DNA of 13,752 bases from Ruminococcus sp. AF41-9 (GTDB taxonomy: Bacteria > Bacillota > Clostridia > Lachnospirales > Lachnospiraceae). This document shows, piece after piece, positions 6,487 to 13,752 of this stretch; positions within the stretch are counted from its first letter, which is position 1; the number at the start of each line of letters is the position of its first letter. The position numbers and the translations under genes are program-made. The notes under the pieces were generated by a model, which searched no databases, was not told where the DNA came from, and saw nothing but the letters and a program-made list of their open reading frames with translations. The stretch is taken from contig NZ_QUDO01000076.1 of NCBI RefSeq assembly GCF_003477525.1, forward strand, positions 1 through 13,752, in the 5' to 3' direction.

Positions 6487-6546
6487 AAAAACATAACAGG
6501 CAACGGTAAATACTTTTAACGAAAACACAAACAGGAGGATTCCCAA

Positions 6547-9204
6547 ATGGCAAAAAAAGAGAACACTATCCCAACCATCATCGACACCCCTGAAGCCCTT
6601 ACTGCAAAAATCGCAGCCATGAAAGAGGCACAGAAGATTTTCGCAACATTTACCCAGGAGCAGGTAGATAAGATTTTCAAAGCTGCTGCTACTGCTGCTG
6701 ACAAAGCCCGTATCCCGCTTGCAAAAGACGCAGTGGAAGAAACCGGAATGGGTATTGTAGAAGATAAGGTTATCAAGAACCATTACGCTGCTGAGTATGT
6801 ATACAACGCATATAAGAACACAAAAACCTGCGGTGTGATCGAAGAAGACACTGCTTATGGTATTAAGAAAATCGCGGAACCGATCGGTCTGATCGCAGCC
6901 GTTATTCCTACAACAAACCCGACATCTACTGCAATCTTCAAAACTCTGATCGCACTTAAAACACGTAATGCGATCATCATCAGCCCGCATCCCCGTGCAA
7001 AGAAATGTACCATCGATGCAGCAAAAGTTGTTCTGGAAGCTGCTGTAGAGGCTGGTGCACCGGAAGGAATCATCGGATGGATCGATATTCCAAGTCTTGA
7101 CCTGACAAATCAGGTTATGCGTGAAGCTGACATCATCCTTGCAACAGGTGGTCCTGGAATGGTTAAGGCTGCTTATTCTTCCGGAAAACCTGCATTAGGT
7201 GTAGGACCTGGAAATACTCCTGTTATCATTGATGACAGCGCAGATATCCGTCTGGCAGTTAACTCCATCATCCATTCCAAAACATTTGACAATGGTATGA
7301 TCTGTGCTTCCGAGCAGTCCGTAACTGTTCTCGAGAGCGTTTACAAGAAAGTAAAAGAAGAGTTCCTTTACAGAGGATGCTACTTCCTGAAACCGGATGA
7401 ATTAGAGAAAGTAAGAAAAACGATCCTGATCAATGGCGCATTAAATGCCAAGATCGTAGGTCAGAAGGCTGCTACTATCGCTGAGATGGCAGGCGTTGCA
7501 GTTCCTCCTGAAACAAAGATCCTGATCGGTGAAGTTGAATCTGTAGATATCAGCGAAGAATTCGCACATGAGAAACTTTCCCCTGTACTTGCCATGTACA
7601 AGACCAAAACATTTGATGAAGCAATCGCCAAAGCTGAACAGCTTGTAGCTGACGGCGGTTATGGACATACATCCGCTCTCTACATCGACACAAGAGAGAA
7701 AGAAAAGATGGAAAAACATGCAGCAGCTATGAAAACCTGCCGTATCCTGATCAACACTCCATCTTCTCAGGGTGGTATCGGTGACCTTTACAACTTCAAA
7801 CTTGCTCCGTCCCTGACTCTGGGCTGCGGTTCCTGGGGTGGCAACTCCGTATCTGAAAACGTAGGTGTAAAACATCTTATTAACATTAAGACAGTTGCTG
7901 AAAGGAGAGAAAATATGCTCTGGATTAGAACACCGGAAAAAGTTTATTTCAAAAAAGGCTGCCTGCCGGTTGCTCTGGATGAGCTTGGCACTGTTATGCA
8001 CAAGAAACGCTGCTTTATCGTAACAGACTCTTTCCTTTATAAGAATGGATATACCAAGAAGATTGAAGATAAATTAGACCAGATGGGTATCGTACATACC
8101 TGCTTCTACGATGTAGAACCAGATCCATCTCTCGCTTCTGCAAGAGCCGGTGCTGCTGCAATGAGAATGTTCGAGCCTGACTGCATCATCGCAATGGGCG
8201 GTGGTTCCGCAATGGATGCCGGCAAGATCATGTGGGTTCTCTATGAAAATCCGGAGGCTAACTTCGATGACATGGCTATGGACTTCATGGATATCCGTAA
8301 GAGAATCTTTACATTCCCGCATATGGGTAAGAAAGCTTACTTCGTAGCTGTTCCTACCTCTTCCGGTACAGGTTCTGAGGTAACACCATTTGCTATCATC
8401 ACTGATAAGACTACAGGTATCAAATGGCCTCTGGCAGACTATGAATTAATGCCTGATATGGCGATCGTTGATACAGATAATATGATGAGCGCACCAAAAG
8501 GACTGACCTGCGCTTCCGGTATCGACGTTATGACTCATGCACTTGAAGCTTACGCTTCCATGATGGCTTCTGATTATACAGATGGTCTTGCATTAAATGC
8601 GATCAAACTGGTATTTAATTATCTGCCGCGTGCATACAAAGATGGCTCTGATGTAGAAGCAAGACAGCATATGGCAAATGCTTCCTGCATGGCTGGTATG
8701 GCTTTCGCAAATGCATTCCTTGGTGTAAACCACTCTCTTGCTCATAAGCTGGGTGCTTTCCATCATATTCCACATGGTATTGCAAATGCTCTGGTTCTGC
8801 TTCATGTACTGCGCTACAACGCAGCCGAAGTTCCGGCTAAGATGGGTACTTTCCCACAGTATCAGTATCCGCATACACTGGCCCGTTACGCTGAGATCGG
8901 TCGTTCTGTAGGTCTGACCGGCAAAAACGACAGCGAAGTATTCGAGAAACTTCTCCAGAAACTGCAGGAACTGATGGATACCATCGAAATCAAACATACA
9001 ATCAAAGAGTACGGCGTGGATGAAAAATACTTCCTTGAAACTCTGGACGAAATGACAGAGCAGGCATTCAACGACCAGTGTACAGGCGCTAACCCGAGAT
9101 ATCCATTAATGTCTGAGCTGAAAGAAATCTATCTGAAAGCTTACTATGGAGAGGGAAATGTACCGGAACTCAAAGAAGCTGCTCCGAAAAAAGAAGCAAA
9201 ATAA
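6547..9204 (+). CDS. adhE: Bifunctional acetaldehyde-CoA/alcohol dehydrogenase (AdhE)
   Basis: AdhE reduces acetyl-CoA to acetaldehyde and then to ethanol, using two NADH, and forms long cytosolic filaments (spirosomes). The 885 residues are full length. The N-terminal aldehyde dehydrogenase domain (about 1-440) carries the thioester-forming Cys253 in NGMICASEQS; a linker around 445-460 (ERRENMLW) joins it to the iron-dependent alcohol dehydrogenase domain. That domain has the NAD-binding GGGSAMDAGK at 551-560 and the four iron ligands Asp660, His664, His729 and His743, which line up with Asp653, His657, His723 and His737 of E. coli AdhE. The ATG follows AGGAGG at 8 bases. The gene is monocistronic, with two promoters, Rex-like operators and a strong terminator. 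Lys-rich final residues (APKKEAK) are a small extra tail. Its likely role is NAD+ regeneration in mixed-acid/ethanol fermentation. Confidence 0.98.
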   Translation: MAKKENTIPTIIDTPEALTAKIAAMKEAQKIFATFTQEQVDKIFKAAATAADKARIPLAKDAVEETGMGIVEDKVIKNHYAAEYVYNAYKNTKTCGVIEEDTAYGIKKIAEPIGLIAAVIPTTNPTSTAIFKTLIALKTRNAIIISPHPRAKKCTIDAAKVVLEAAVEAGAPEGIIGWIDIPSLDLTNQVMREADIILATGGPGMVKAAYSSGKPALGVGPGNTPVIIDDSADIRLAVNSIIHSKTFDNGMICASEQSVTVLESVYKKVKEEFLYRGCYFLKPDELEKVRKTILINGALNAKIVGQKAATIAEMAGVAVPPETKILIGEVESVDISEEFAHEKLSPVLAMYKTKTFDEAIAKAEQLVADGGYGHTSALYIDTREKEKMEKHAAAMKTCRILINTPSSQGGIGDLYNFKLAPSLTLGCGSWGGNSVSENVGVKHLINIKTVAERRENMLWIRTPEKVYFKKGCLPVALDELGTVMHKKRCFIVTDSFLYKNGYTKKIEDKLDQMGIVHTCFYDVEPDPSLASARAGAAAMRMFEPDCIIAMGGGSAMDAGKIMWVLYENPEANFDDMAMDFMDIRKRIFTFPHMGKKAYFVAVPTSSGTGSEVTPFAIITDKTTGIKWPLADYELMPDMAIVDTDNMMSAPKGLTCASGIDVMTHALEAYASMMASDYTDGLALNAIKLVFNYLPRAYKDGSDVEARQHMANASCMAGMAFANAFLGVNHSLAHKLGAFHHIPHGIANALVLLHVLRYNAAEVPAKMGTFPQYQYPHTLARYAEIGRSVGLTGKNDSEVFEKLLQKLQELMDTIEIKHTIKEYGVDEKYFLETLDEMTEQAFNDQCTGANPRYPLMSELKEIYLKAYYGEGNVPELKEAAPKKEAK

Positions 9205-9250
9205 CAGAATCACCTTTTCTTTTAAACAAAATATAGTGTTCCAACCATAG

Positions 9251-9310
9251 AGGAAGCCTCCTGTGCTGCTGTTATATCCGGCAGTCAGGGGGCTTCTCCT
9301 GTTTATGTCT
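9251..9310 (+). terminator. Intrinsic terminator of adhE
   Basis: GAAGCC (9253-9258) pairs with GGCTTC (9291-9296), then a U-G wobble, CCTG/CAGG, and CTGC/GCAG around an 11-base loop. A moderately T-rich stretch (9296-9313) follows. The wobble at 9259-9290 favours folding of the plus-strand RNA, though the same stem may also stop the convergent ABC operon. Confidence 0.75.
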
Positions 9311-9319
9311 TTATAGGTT

Positions 9320-9365
9320 TATGCTTTTATATCTTTATGCTTTTATATCTTTATGCTTTTATAAG
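9320..9365. repeat. Tandem repeat, 16-bp period, about 2.9 copies
   Basis: TATGCTTTTATATCTT occurs exactly at 9320-9335 and 9336-9351, with a third copy at 9352-9365 that diverges at its end. Related TTTAT/TTTATG runs extend from about 9301 to 9410 and look like decayed copies. It lies between two convergent genes. The frame across it that encodes a Leu/Phe-rich peptide is an artefact of the repeat. Confidence 0.8.
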
Positions 9366-9453
9366 TTTACCTGCCTGTTCATTTATTTATGTTTTTATAC
9401 GTTTATCTAGTTATTCATTCATCCGTTTTACTCAGGGAACGCATCGGCTTTAC

Positions 9454-10194
9454 TTAGAACTGTACCGCCTGCTTCTGCATCATACAGTAAATAATTACCA
9501 GTACAGCAATCACGATTACAATTCCCACGATCATTCCGGTCGCTCCTGAGAAGAAACTGATCATGCCTGCAATTCCCAGGCCGACTTTTCCCAGAATGGA
9601 ATTTGGTGCGTCTGTTATCGCATCAGCAATATTCGGACCACCGAGGCAGAATGCCATCCACAAGGTCCACAAAATCACTCCGACAACCTTTCCAAAATAC
9701 ATCCATAATGTTCCAAACAGAATAGATACGATCGTAAATACCAGCAGTGCCGGAAATCCATATCGTATTGTCCATGACCAGATGAGTTCTGCTTTCTTTC
9801 CGGCTGCAACATTATGCGCTACCAGAAATGGTCTGGTTTTCTTTTCCAGCAGGATCAGGAGAACCAGAAGAATATAGTTTCCTGCATTGTACAATGCCTG
9901 CACCAGCAGATAGGATAAGAAGAAGATTCTTCTGGTACTTCCCATTGAGATTTCCAGAGCAAATAACAGTTTCGTCTGAAAAATCTGCGAAAACAGAATA
10001 CAGAGTCCGCATAGTCCCAATGCCATAATTGTTCCCAATGGAACATACTGTGCTTCTTTTCTAAGTACGCCACGCAGCACAAGCCACATCACCATTGCTG
10101 CAAGAAAACCCAGAATACTCATTACATAACTGAGTATTGCATGATCATACGTCGATTTTAATTGTCGTTTTACTGCTTCCAACATAATCGTCAT
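9454..10194 (-). CDS. ABC transporter permease subunit (second of pair), six-helix membrane protein
   Basis: This 246-residue hydrophobic protein has about six membrane helices (near 20-41, 50-72, 90-116, 143-163, 167-186 and 218-238) and no signal peptide or solute-binding domain. The short loops and its place after the ATPase and another permease mark it as a membrane subunit of a GntR-linked ABC-2-like exporter. No sequence-level motif fixes the substrate. Two starts are possible: ATG at 10194, 5 bases after AGGAGG, or ATG at 10185, 9 bases after a second GGAGG; the first is kept. It begins 9 bases after the previous stop and is the last gene of the operon. The family is set mainly by context. 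Confidence 0.75.
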   Translation of the reverse strand: MTIMLEAVKRQLKSTYDHAILSYVMSILGFLAAMVMWLVLRGVLRKEAQYVPLGTIMALGLCGLCILFSQIFQTKLLFALEISMGSTRRIFFLSYLLVQALYNAGNYILLVLLILLEKKTRPFLVAHNVAAGKKAELIWSWTIRYGFPALLVFTIVSILFGTLWMYFGKVVGVILWTLWMAFCLGGPNIADAITDAPNSILGKVGLGIAGMISFFSGATGMIVGIVIVIAVLVIIYCMMQKQAVQF

Positions 10195-10203
10195 CCTCCC
10201 CTC

Positions 10204-10989
10204 CTATCGTGCTTCCAGTCTGCATGTCAGCTTTCTGGCAAGGAAATATGCCAGGATAAAGATGAGAATCCCTGCAGATACCCATTTTACATTTACGGAA
10301 ACTGTTGTAAAAATTCTGTCTATTCTGATGATACGGAGACTTATCATGTCCAAATCTTTAAAGTTTATTACAGTCAACGCTCCGACGATGCCTCCCACTA
10401 AAGCGCCAGTAATAAGCGAAATCAGAACCAATACTTTTCCGCCCCATTTTACAACAATTGCACCTGCCGCCATTGTAACTGCACATACGATAAGAAGAAT
10501 ACTGAACATCACCCATATAGCGGAAAGCATTTCTATCTGCTCACCCATAACCGCTTCTTCTATTTTCCATACAATCCCAATGACCAGGCAGATAACTGCA
10601 CTCAGCTCTGCCAGCATAACTGCGATCTGGATGACAGCATTTTTTCTGGTTACATTCATGGAAAGCATAACCGGCAGATAAACTTTAAACAGCCCTATAC
10701 CGCACGAAAAGATCAGGATCACACCTGCAATATAAATAAACCATGGGTAAAAAATTCCCAGAAAAGATACCAGTGTTTTATCTGAGGCATTGCTCAGTCC
10801 ATTTAGCCCCAATATTTTGAACAGATAAAAGATGGTTCCGATTCCGATACTGATCAGGAGCCATGTGACAACCACTTCCTGCCAATATTTGAAAATTCTT
10901 GTGTTCCTGCCATTTTTAATGTAACTCGCACTCTTACTTCCGCTTCTGACTGAATTTCTGCTATCTGTTTTCTCTGTCATGTCATTCAT
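10204..10989 (-). CDS. ABC transporter permease subunit (first of pair), six-helix membrane protein
   Basis: A 261-residue membrane protein. A polar, basic N-terminus of about 35 residues (cytoplasmic by the positive-inside rule) is followed by helices near 39-61, 76-101, 119-141, 155-179, 185-209 and 233-252. The stretch ISLITGALVGGIVGAL is Gly-rich. It begins 6 bases after the ATPase stop, with GGGGAGGAG overlapping that stop, so translation is coupled. With the ATPase and the second permease it should form a heteromeric exporter; related YtrA-controlled cassettes in Bacillota respond to cell-envelope stress or antimicrobial peptides. The substrate here is unknown. An ATG three codons downstream (MTEKT) is an alternative start. 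Confidence 0.75.
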   Translation of the reverse strand: MNDMTEKTDSRNSVRSGSKSASYIKNGRNTRIFKYWQEVVVTWLLISIGIGTIFYLFKILGLNGLSNASDKTLVSFLGIFYPWFIYIAGVILIFSCGIGLFKVYLPVMLSMNVTRKNAVIQIAVMLAELSAVICLVIGIVWKIEEAVMGEQIEMLSAIWVMFSILLIVCAVTMAAGAIVVKWGGKVLVLISLITGALVGGIVGALTVINFKDLDMISLRIIRIDRIFTTVSVNVKWVSAGILIFILAYFLARKLTCRLEAR

Positions 10990-10995
10990 TTCGGA

Positions 10996-11865
10996 TCACT
11001 CCTCCCCGCAAAGTGCTACAAAGAGTTTCTGAAGATTCGGTTTCTGTACACGAAGTTCCGGTGACACTTCCAGCTCCTGTCCAGGCTGCAGAAGTACGGT
11101 TGCTCCCATGCTTCTTCCGATATGTTCTTCATGGTAAAGCTGCGCCTGCTGTCTGGCTGCTTTTACCAGATCTTCATGGCCGCTGATATGATATGCTCTG
11201 TCCAGAAGTTCCTGCGTATTTTCTTTCAGGAGGATTTTCCCCTTGTCTACAATGATCACTTCTTCGAAAATGTCCGAAGCCTCTTCGATGATATGCGTAG
11301 AGATGATAAAAGTTCTTCCTGTTTCTGTGTATTCATCCAGAAGAAGCTGGTAGAACTGCTCTCTGGCTACCACATCCAGACCGGCTACCGGCTCATCCAG
11401 AAATGTAAATGGAGCTTTACTTGCCATTGCTGTGACGATCGTTACCATGGAGAGCATACCTTTGGAGATTTTTCCAAGCTTCTGTTTGATATCCAGATGG
11501 AATTTCTGCACCAGACTGTCTGCTATTTCTTTGTCCCAGTATGGATAGAAGGTGGATGCGATTTTCAGATATTCTTTGATCTTCATTGCTGCCAGGCCGC
11601 TTCCGTTAGATGGAGTCAGTTCTCTGGAAAAACAGAGCTGGCTGAGTACTTCCGGATTCTCCCATACCGGCTGTCCATCCAGAGTGATGGTTCCGGCTGT
11701 AGCAGGGTTCTGGGCTGTCAGGATGGAAAGAAGGGTTGTTTTGCCGGCACCGTTTCTGCCGATCAGACCATAGATTTTTCCACTTTCCAGTGTAAGGTCG
11801 ATATTGTGCAGAACCTCTTTTTTTCCGTAAGATTTGGTTAATGCCTGTGCTGTTAATTTACTCAT
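10996..11865 (-). CDS. ABC transporter ATP-binding protein (YtrB-like)
   Basis: This cytosolic motor subunit has 289 residues from the ATG at 11865, chosen because GGAGG lies 8 bases upstream; another ATG at 11871 is only 2 bases from it. Numbered from this start: Walker A GRNGAGKT at 36-43, a C-loop ISKGM at 133-137 in place of LSGGQ, Walker B FTFLDE at 153-158 with the D-loop AGLD after it, and the switch His191 in STH. Where the Q-loop glutamine is expected (CFSRE) there is Arg81. The SKGM-type C-loop is common in such exporters; the Q-loop change is less usual but the catalytic Glu and His are intact. A C-terminal tail of about 75 residues follows the core. It overlaps the repressor gene by 8 bases (ATGAGTAA), so the two are translationally coupled. 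Confidence 0.9.
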   Translation of the reverse strand: MSKLTAQALTKSYGKKEVLHNIDLTLESGKIYGLIGRNGAGKTTLLSILTAQNPATAGTITLDGQPVWENPEVLSQLCFSRELTPSNGSGLAAMKIKEYLKIASTFYPYWDKEIADSLVQKFHLDIKQKLGKISKGMLSMVTIVTAMASKAPFTFLDEPVAGLDVVAREQFYQLLLDEYTETGRTFIISTHIIEEASDIFEEVIIVDKGKILLKENTQELLDRAYHISGHEDLVKAARQQAQLYHEEHIGRSMGATVLLQPGQELEVSPELRVQKPNLQKLFVALCGEE

Positions 11866-12241
11866 TTTCATTTCCTCCCTCTGCGGATTCTTCGATCATG
11901 GCGATCAGCTCCTGCTTCGTAATGCCTAAGTTTCTGGCTTCTGCCATGAGGCTTTTAATGTAATCATCGTAGAAATGCTCTTTCTTTTTTTTCATGATCT
12001 GTTCTTTCGCTCCTTCTGCTACAAACATGCCAATTCCACGTTTCTTGTACAAAATCCCCTCGTCTACCAGCAGGTTGACTCCTTTGGCTGCTGTAGCAGG
12101 GTTGATCGCATATAGCTTCGCCAGTTCATTCGTACTGGGCACGCGCTCCTCTTCCAGGAGTATGTCACGGAGAATGTCACTCTCTATCATTTCCTTGATC
12201 TGAATATAGATGGACTTCTCCTGAGTCAGGATCTCATTCAA
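11858..12241 (-). CDS. GntR-family transcriptional regulator, YtrA subfamily
   Basis: A 127-residue dimeric DNA-binding protein. The winged helix-turn-helix spans about residues 10-75: IYIQIKEMIESDIL, then VPSTNELA (34-41), NPATAAKGVNLLVDEGILY and the wing KRGIGMFV. Only about 50 charged residues follow, mostly helical, with no ligand-binding domain, as is typical of the short YtrA class. The start codon is TTG at 12241, 8 bases after AGGAGG; no in-frame ATG fits as well. As first gene of the cassette it probably represses its own operon through the palindrome over the -10 at 12351-12374. The inducer is unknown; cell-wall-active compounds induce relatives. Confidence 0.92.
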   Translation of the reverse strand: MNEILTQEKSIYIQIKEMIESDILRDILLEEERVPSTNELAKLYAINPATAAKGVNLLVDEGILYKKRGIGMFVAEGAKEQIMKKKKEHFYDDYIKSLMAEARNLGITKQELIAMIEESAEGGNENE

Positions 12242-12350
12242 ATGGGACTCCTCCTTTTTTATTGTTTCTTGGTAATGGGAATAAGATGAACCATTTTGTG
12301 CCGTTAGCTTCTTCTGGATTCAGGCTGGCTATTGTTCGGGTTAGTTATTT

Positions 12351-12374
12351 GGTTCATTACTTGTGTAATTAACC
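12351..12374. promoter_or_regulatory. Probable GntR/YtrA operator
   Basis: On the plus strand GGTTCATTAC (12351-12360) and GTAATTAACC (12365-12374) form arms of 10 bp with one mismatch around a 4-base centre. The palindrome covers part of the -10 and the start point of the operon promoter, an ideal place for autorepression. Confidence 0.7.
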
Positions 12375-12400
12375 ATAGCACCTCGAATGTGATTTGTCAA
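12372..12400 (-). promoter_or_regulatory. Promoter of the GntR-ABC operon
   Basis: On the minus strand exact TTGACA (12400-12395), 17 bases, then TATGGT (12377-12372) preceded by an extended TGC. The leader is about 125 bases to the TTG start. Confidence 0.8.
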
Positions 12401-12415
12401 CTATATTTTGAGCAG

Positions 12416-12461
12416 AAAAAAACTGGCAGGGAGCTTTTGGTGAGCTGACTGCCGGTTTTTT
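12416..12461. terminator. Bidirectional intrinsic terminator
   Basis: ACTGGCAG (12422-12429) pairs with CTGCCGGT (12449-12456), with inner AGCT/AGCT. A run of T follows on the plus strand (12456-12461) and a run of A precedes it (12415-12422), giving T on the minus strand. On the minus strand it would stop read-through from the Rpn gene into the GntR operon. Confidence 0.8.
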
Positions 12462-12470
12462 AAGATTACA

Positions 12471-12501
12471 GGAAAGCATTGGCTTTTTACCAACGCTTTC
12501 C
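12471..12501 (-). terminator. Hairpin downstream of the Rpn gene
   Basis: GGAAAGC (12471-12477) pairs with GCTTTCC (12495-12501) and TTGG with CCAA, around a 7-base loop. The single A-C mismatch becomes G-U on the minus strand, the strand of the Rpn gene that ends 40 bases before. It lacks a T-run, so it may act with the terminator just beyond it. Confidence 0.5.
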
Positions 12502-12540
12502 CCATTTTAGACTTTCAGAAAATGTTTCGTTTACTGGAAA

Positions 12541-13458
12541 TTATATTCCATATTCTTTATACATCTTTTTTCGTATTTCTGCGTTTGTTACGACAGACTG
12601 AATCTCTGTACTTCTTCCATCCAGTATCAGACGATTAATCAAAACACTCAAGCGTTCCTCGCCTCTTGCTTCGCCTTCTACTTCGCCTATCGCTTTGCCC
12701 TCTGCCCAAAGTCGTTCAGATTCCAGTTCAAGAACTTTTCCCCCCATAACCTCACCAATTCCCTTTCTGACTACTTCCTCACTCTGGCATATGTAGTCTG
12801 CTATTTTTATGATAAGTTTGTTTAAATCCATATACAGAGCTGCCTTATCTGCTCCTGACAATTCTTTTACCAGGTTTATCCGGATTTCTTCATATTCATT
12901 TAACAAACATTGAAACAATTCCGGATTCTCACTCATTTCATGAATATCCTTTTCATACCGCATGATATAAAACGGTAGAAGCATCAGCAGTTTTTTTTCA
13001 AAAATGCCGTCTTTCGTATATGTTTCCAGTTTGATAGTCGGAATCTGGTAAAGCACTATATTCCCATTTGCAAGTGCCATTTCTACTTCCAGAAAATCCG
13101 GTGTGTTGTTTCCGCTTCTTAAATATAATACGCAGGATTTCGGAAAATCCATCCTATATCTGCGTCCTTGTTTCTGCGCATTTTCAACAGCAATGGAAAA
13201 ATCATATTCTATCATTCTGATTGCCATGGTTGTATCGTCCAGGCTCTGACATTCAATATGATACAGTTTGCCGCCAATCTTTAAACATGAATCCGTGATG
13301 ATCTCACCATTTTCCTGTTGATGTTCATTACGAAGCTGTACAATCGGTACATCATGCGGATATGAAGTATGAAACACTTCATTAATTAATGGAACTGCCA
13401 GGTATGGCATTTTCTCAATCATTGTACGAAATACATCGTCAAATATCGTATTATTCAT
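12541..13458 (-). CDS. Rpn-family PD-(D/E)XK nuclease / putative transposase
   Basis: Rpn proteins are DNA endonucleases that promote RecA-independent recombination and are often annotated as transposase-like. This one has 305 residues. The nuclease core is N-terminal: after the opening FDDVFRTMIEKMPYLAVPLINEVF, Asp56 (in ITDSCLKIGGK) and Glu69-X-Gln71 (in YHIECQS) form the D...ExQ active site, and RMIEYD follows at 81-86, all as in the family. The middle is helical; the end (about 252-275) is rich in EGKA/GEVEGEA/GEE turns before a final helical segment. The ATG at 13458 follows GAGGG. It is a lone gene between its own promoters and tandem hairpins. It appears intact. Mobility in its own right is not shown: no flanking repeats are seen. 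Confidence 0.85.
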   Translation of the reverse strand: MNNTIFDDVFRTMIEKMPYLAVPLINEVFHTSYPHDVPIVQLRNEHQQENGEIITDSCLKIGGKLYHIECQSLDDTTMAIRMIEYDFSIAVENAQKQGRRYRMDFPKSCVLYLRSGNNTPDFLEVEMALANGNIVLYQIPTIKLETYTKDGIFEKKLLMLLPFYIMRYEKDIHEMSENPELFQCLLNEYEEIRINLVKELSGADKAALYMDLNKLIIKIADYICQSEEVVRKGIGEVMGGKVLELESERLWAEGKAIGEVEGEARGEERLSVLINRLILDGRSTEIQSVVTNAEIRKKMYKEYGI

Positions 13459-13474
13459 CTAATCCCTCGTTTCT

Positions 13475-13480
13475 ATTATA
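13475..13480 (-). promoter_or_regulatory. Candidate extended -10 for the Rpn gene
   Basis: On the minus strand an exact TATAAT is preceded by TGT, an extended -10, but no good -35 lies 16-18 bases upstream. The leader would be only about 10 bases, just enough to include the GAGGG ribosome site. Confidence 0.4.
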
Positions 13481-13622
13481 ACACGTACAGTAACAATGTT
13501 TGAATACCCAACTTTCACATAAACTGTGTATAAGTCATATATTTCTTATCTTTCGTACTTGATATATCATAATGGAGAAAAATCAACCGAACAGTTTAGA
13601 AACTTCTCAGATCTGTGAATTC

Positions 13623-13652
13623 AGTGTATCAAATGTATTTATCTCATGTCAA
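13623..13652 (-). promoter_or_regulatory. Candidate upstream promoter for the Rpn gene
   Basis: On the minus strand exact TTGACA (13652-13647), 18 bases, then TACACT (13628-13623) with an extended TGA. It would give a leader of about 155 bases. Confidence 0.4.
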
Positions 13653-13752
13653 TCAAATTATTTTTGTACCTTGCTTTTTAATTGTAAGCCTGCTAATTAA
13701 TATTATTTATTGTAATATTTTTTTCTTATCTTTTGATTATCATAATCTAATA

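Larger units (their letters stand above)
13459..13752. other. A-T-rich gene-free right end of window
   Basis: Apart from the two candidate promoters, nothing convincing is seen here: no RNA gene, no hairpin terminator, and no frame with a ribosome site. Base composition becomes very A-T rich from about 13651 onward. Confidence 0.6.

Noticed and set aside
7441..8001. Minus-strand frame inside adhE
   Set aside because: Antisense shadow with no independent support.
9320..9365. CRISPR array
   Set aside because: The units are contiguous 16-mers with no spacers and no cas genes nearby.
9337..9549. 70-residue Leu/Phe/Tyr-rich frame after adhE
   Set aside because: Generated by the 16-bp tandem repeat and the end of the permease gene; no ribosome site.
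11122..11841. 239-residue plus-strand frame opposite the ABC ATPase
   Set aside because: Shadow; Cys/Phe-rich and unlike known proteins, while the opposite strand has full ABC motifs.
13572..13700. 42-codon plus-strand frame starting MEKNQPNSLE
   Set aside because: No ribosome site and no recognisable promoter; A-T-rich background makes such frames common.

Overview
The window looks like chromosome from a low-to-moderate-GC Gram-positive anaerobe of the Clostridia, most likely a Lachnospiraceae gut commensal. The grounds are strong AGGAGG-type ribosome sites, the fused AdhE with Rex-type operators, the YtrA-type GntR/ABC cassette, an Rpn/PD-(D/E)XK 'transposase' and an IS4-like transposase tail. 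This placement rests on protein style, not on a database search.

Layout. (1) 1-260, + strand: the C-terminal end of a transposase-like gene entering from the left. (2) 348-3512, - strand, read right to left: a tandem-OB-fold single-stranded-DNA-binding protein, a corrinoid adenosyltransferase (cobO/btuR type), then dapA and dapB, the two consecutive lysine/diaminopimelate enzymes. (3) 3844-5676, + strand: the ribosome-associated GTPase typA/bipA, expressed from a divergent intergenic region that holds a 9-bp inverted repeat pair and a symmetric leader hairpin. (4) 5677-6546: an 870-bp non-coding stretch. It begins with a 204-bp near-perfect giant hairpin, continues with a small hairpin and a 122-nt cloverleaf with a gap-free four-way junction, and ends with the adhE control region. 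(5) 6547-9204, + strand: bifunctional aldehyde/alcohol dehydrogenase adhE, with a near-consensus promoter carrying two Rex-like operators, a second promoter nearer the gene, and a strong terminator. (6) 9454-12241, - strand: a four-gene cassette of GntR/YtrA repressor, ABC ATPase and two six-helix permeases, behind a promoter whose -10 is covered by a 24-bp palindrome. (7) 12541-13458, - strand: an Rpn-family nuclease, followed by two hairpins that probably end transcription. The last 294 bases hold no convincing gene.

How parts work together. dapA and dapB act in succession from aspartate semialdehyde towards diaminopimelate and lysine. AdhE re-oxidises NADH by reducing acetyl-CoA to ethanol, which fits Rex (NADH-sensing) control. 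The GntR protein probably represses its own ABC-transporter operon. The most unusual content is the structured DNA between typA and adhE: in the cloverleaf both stem mismatches become G-U wobbles if the minus strand is transcribed, which suggests a folded RNA read from that strand.
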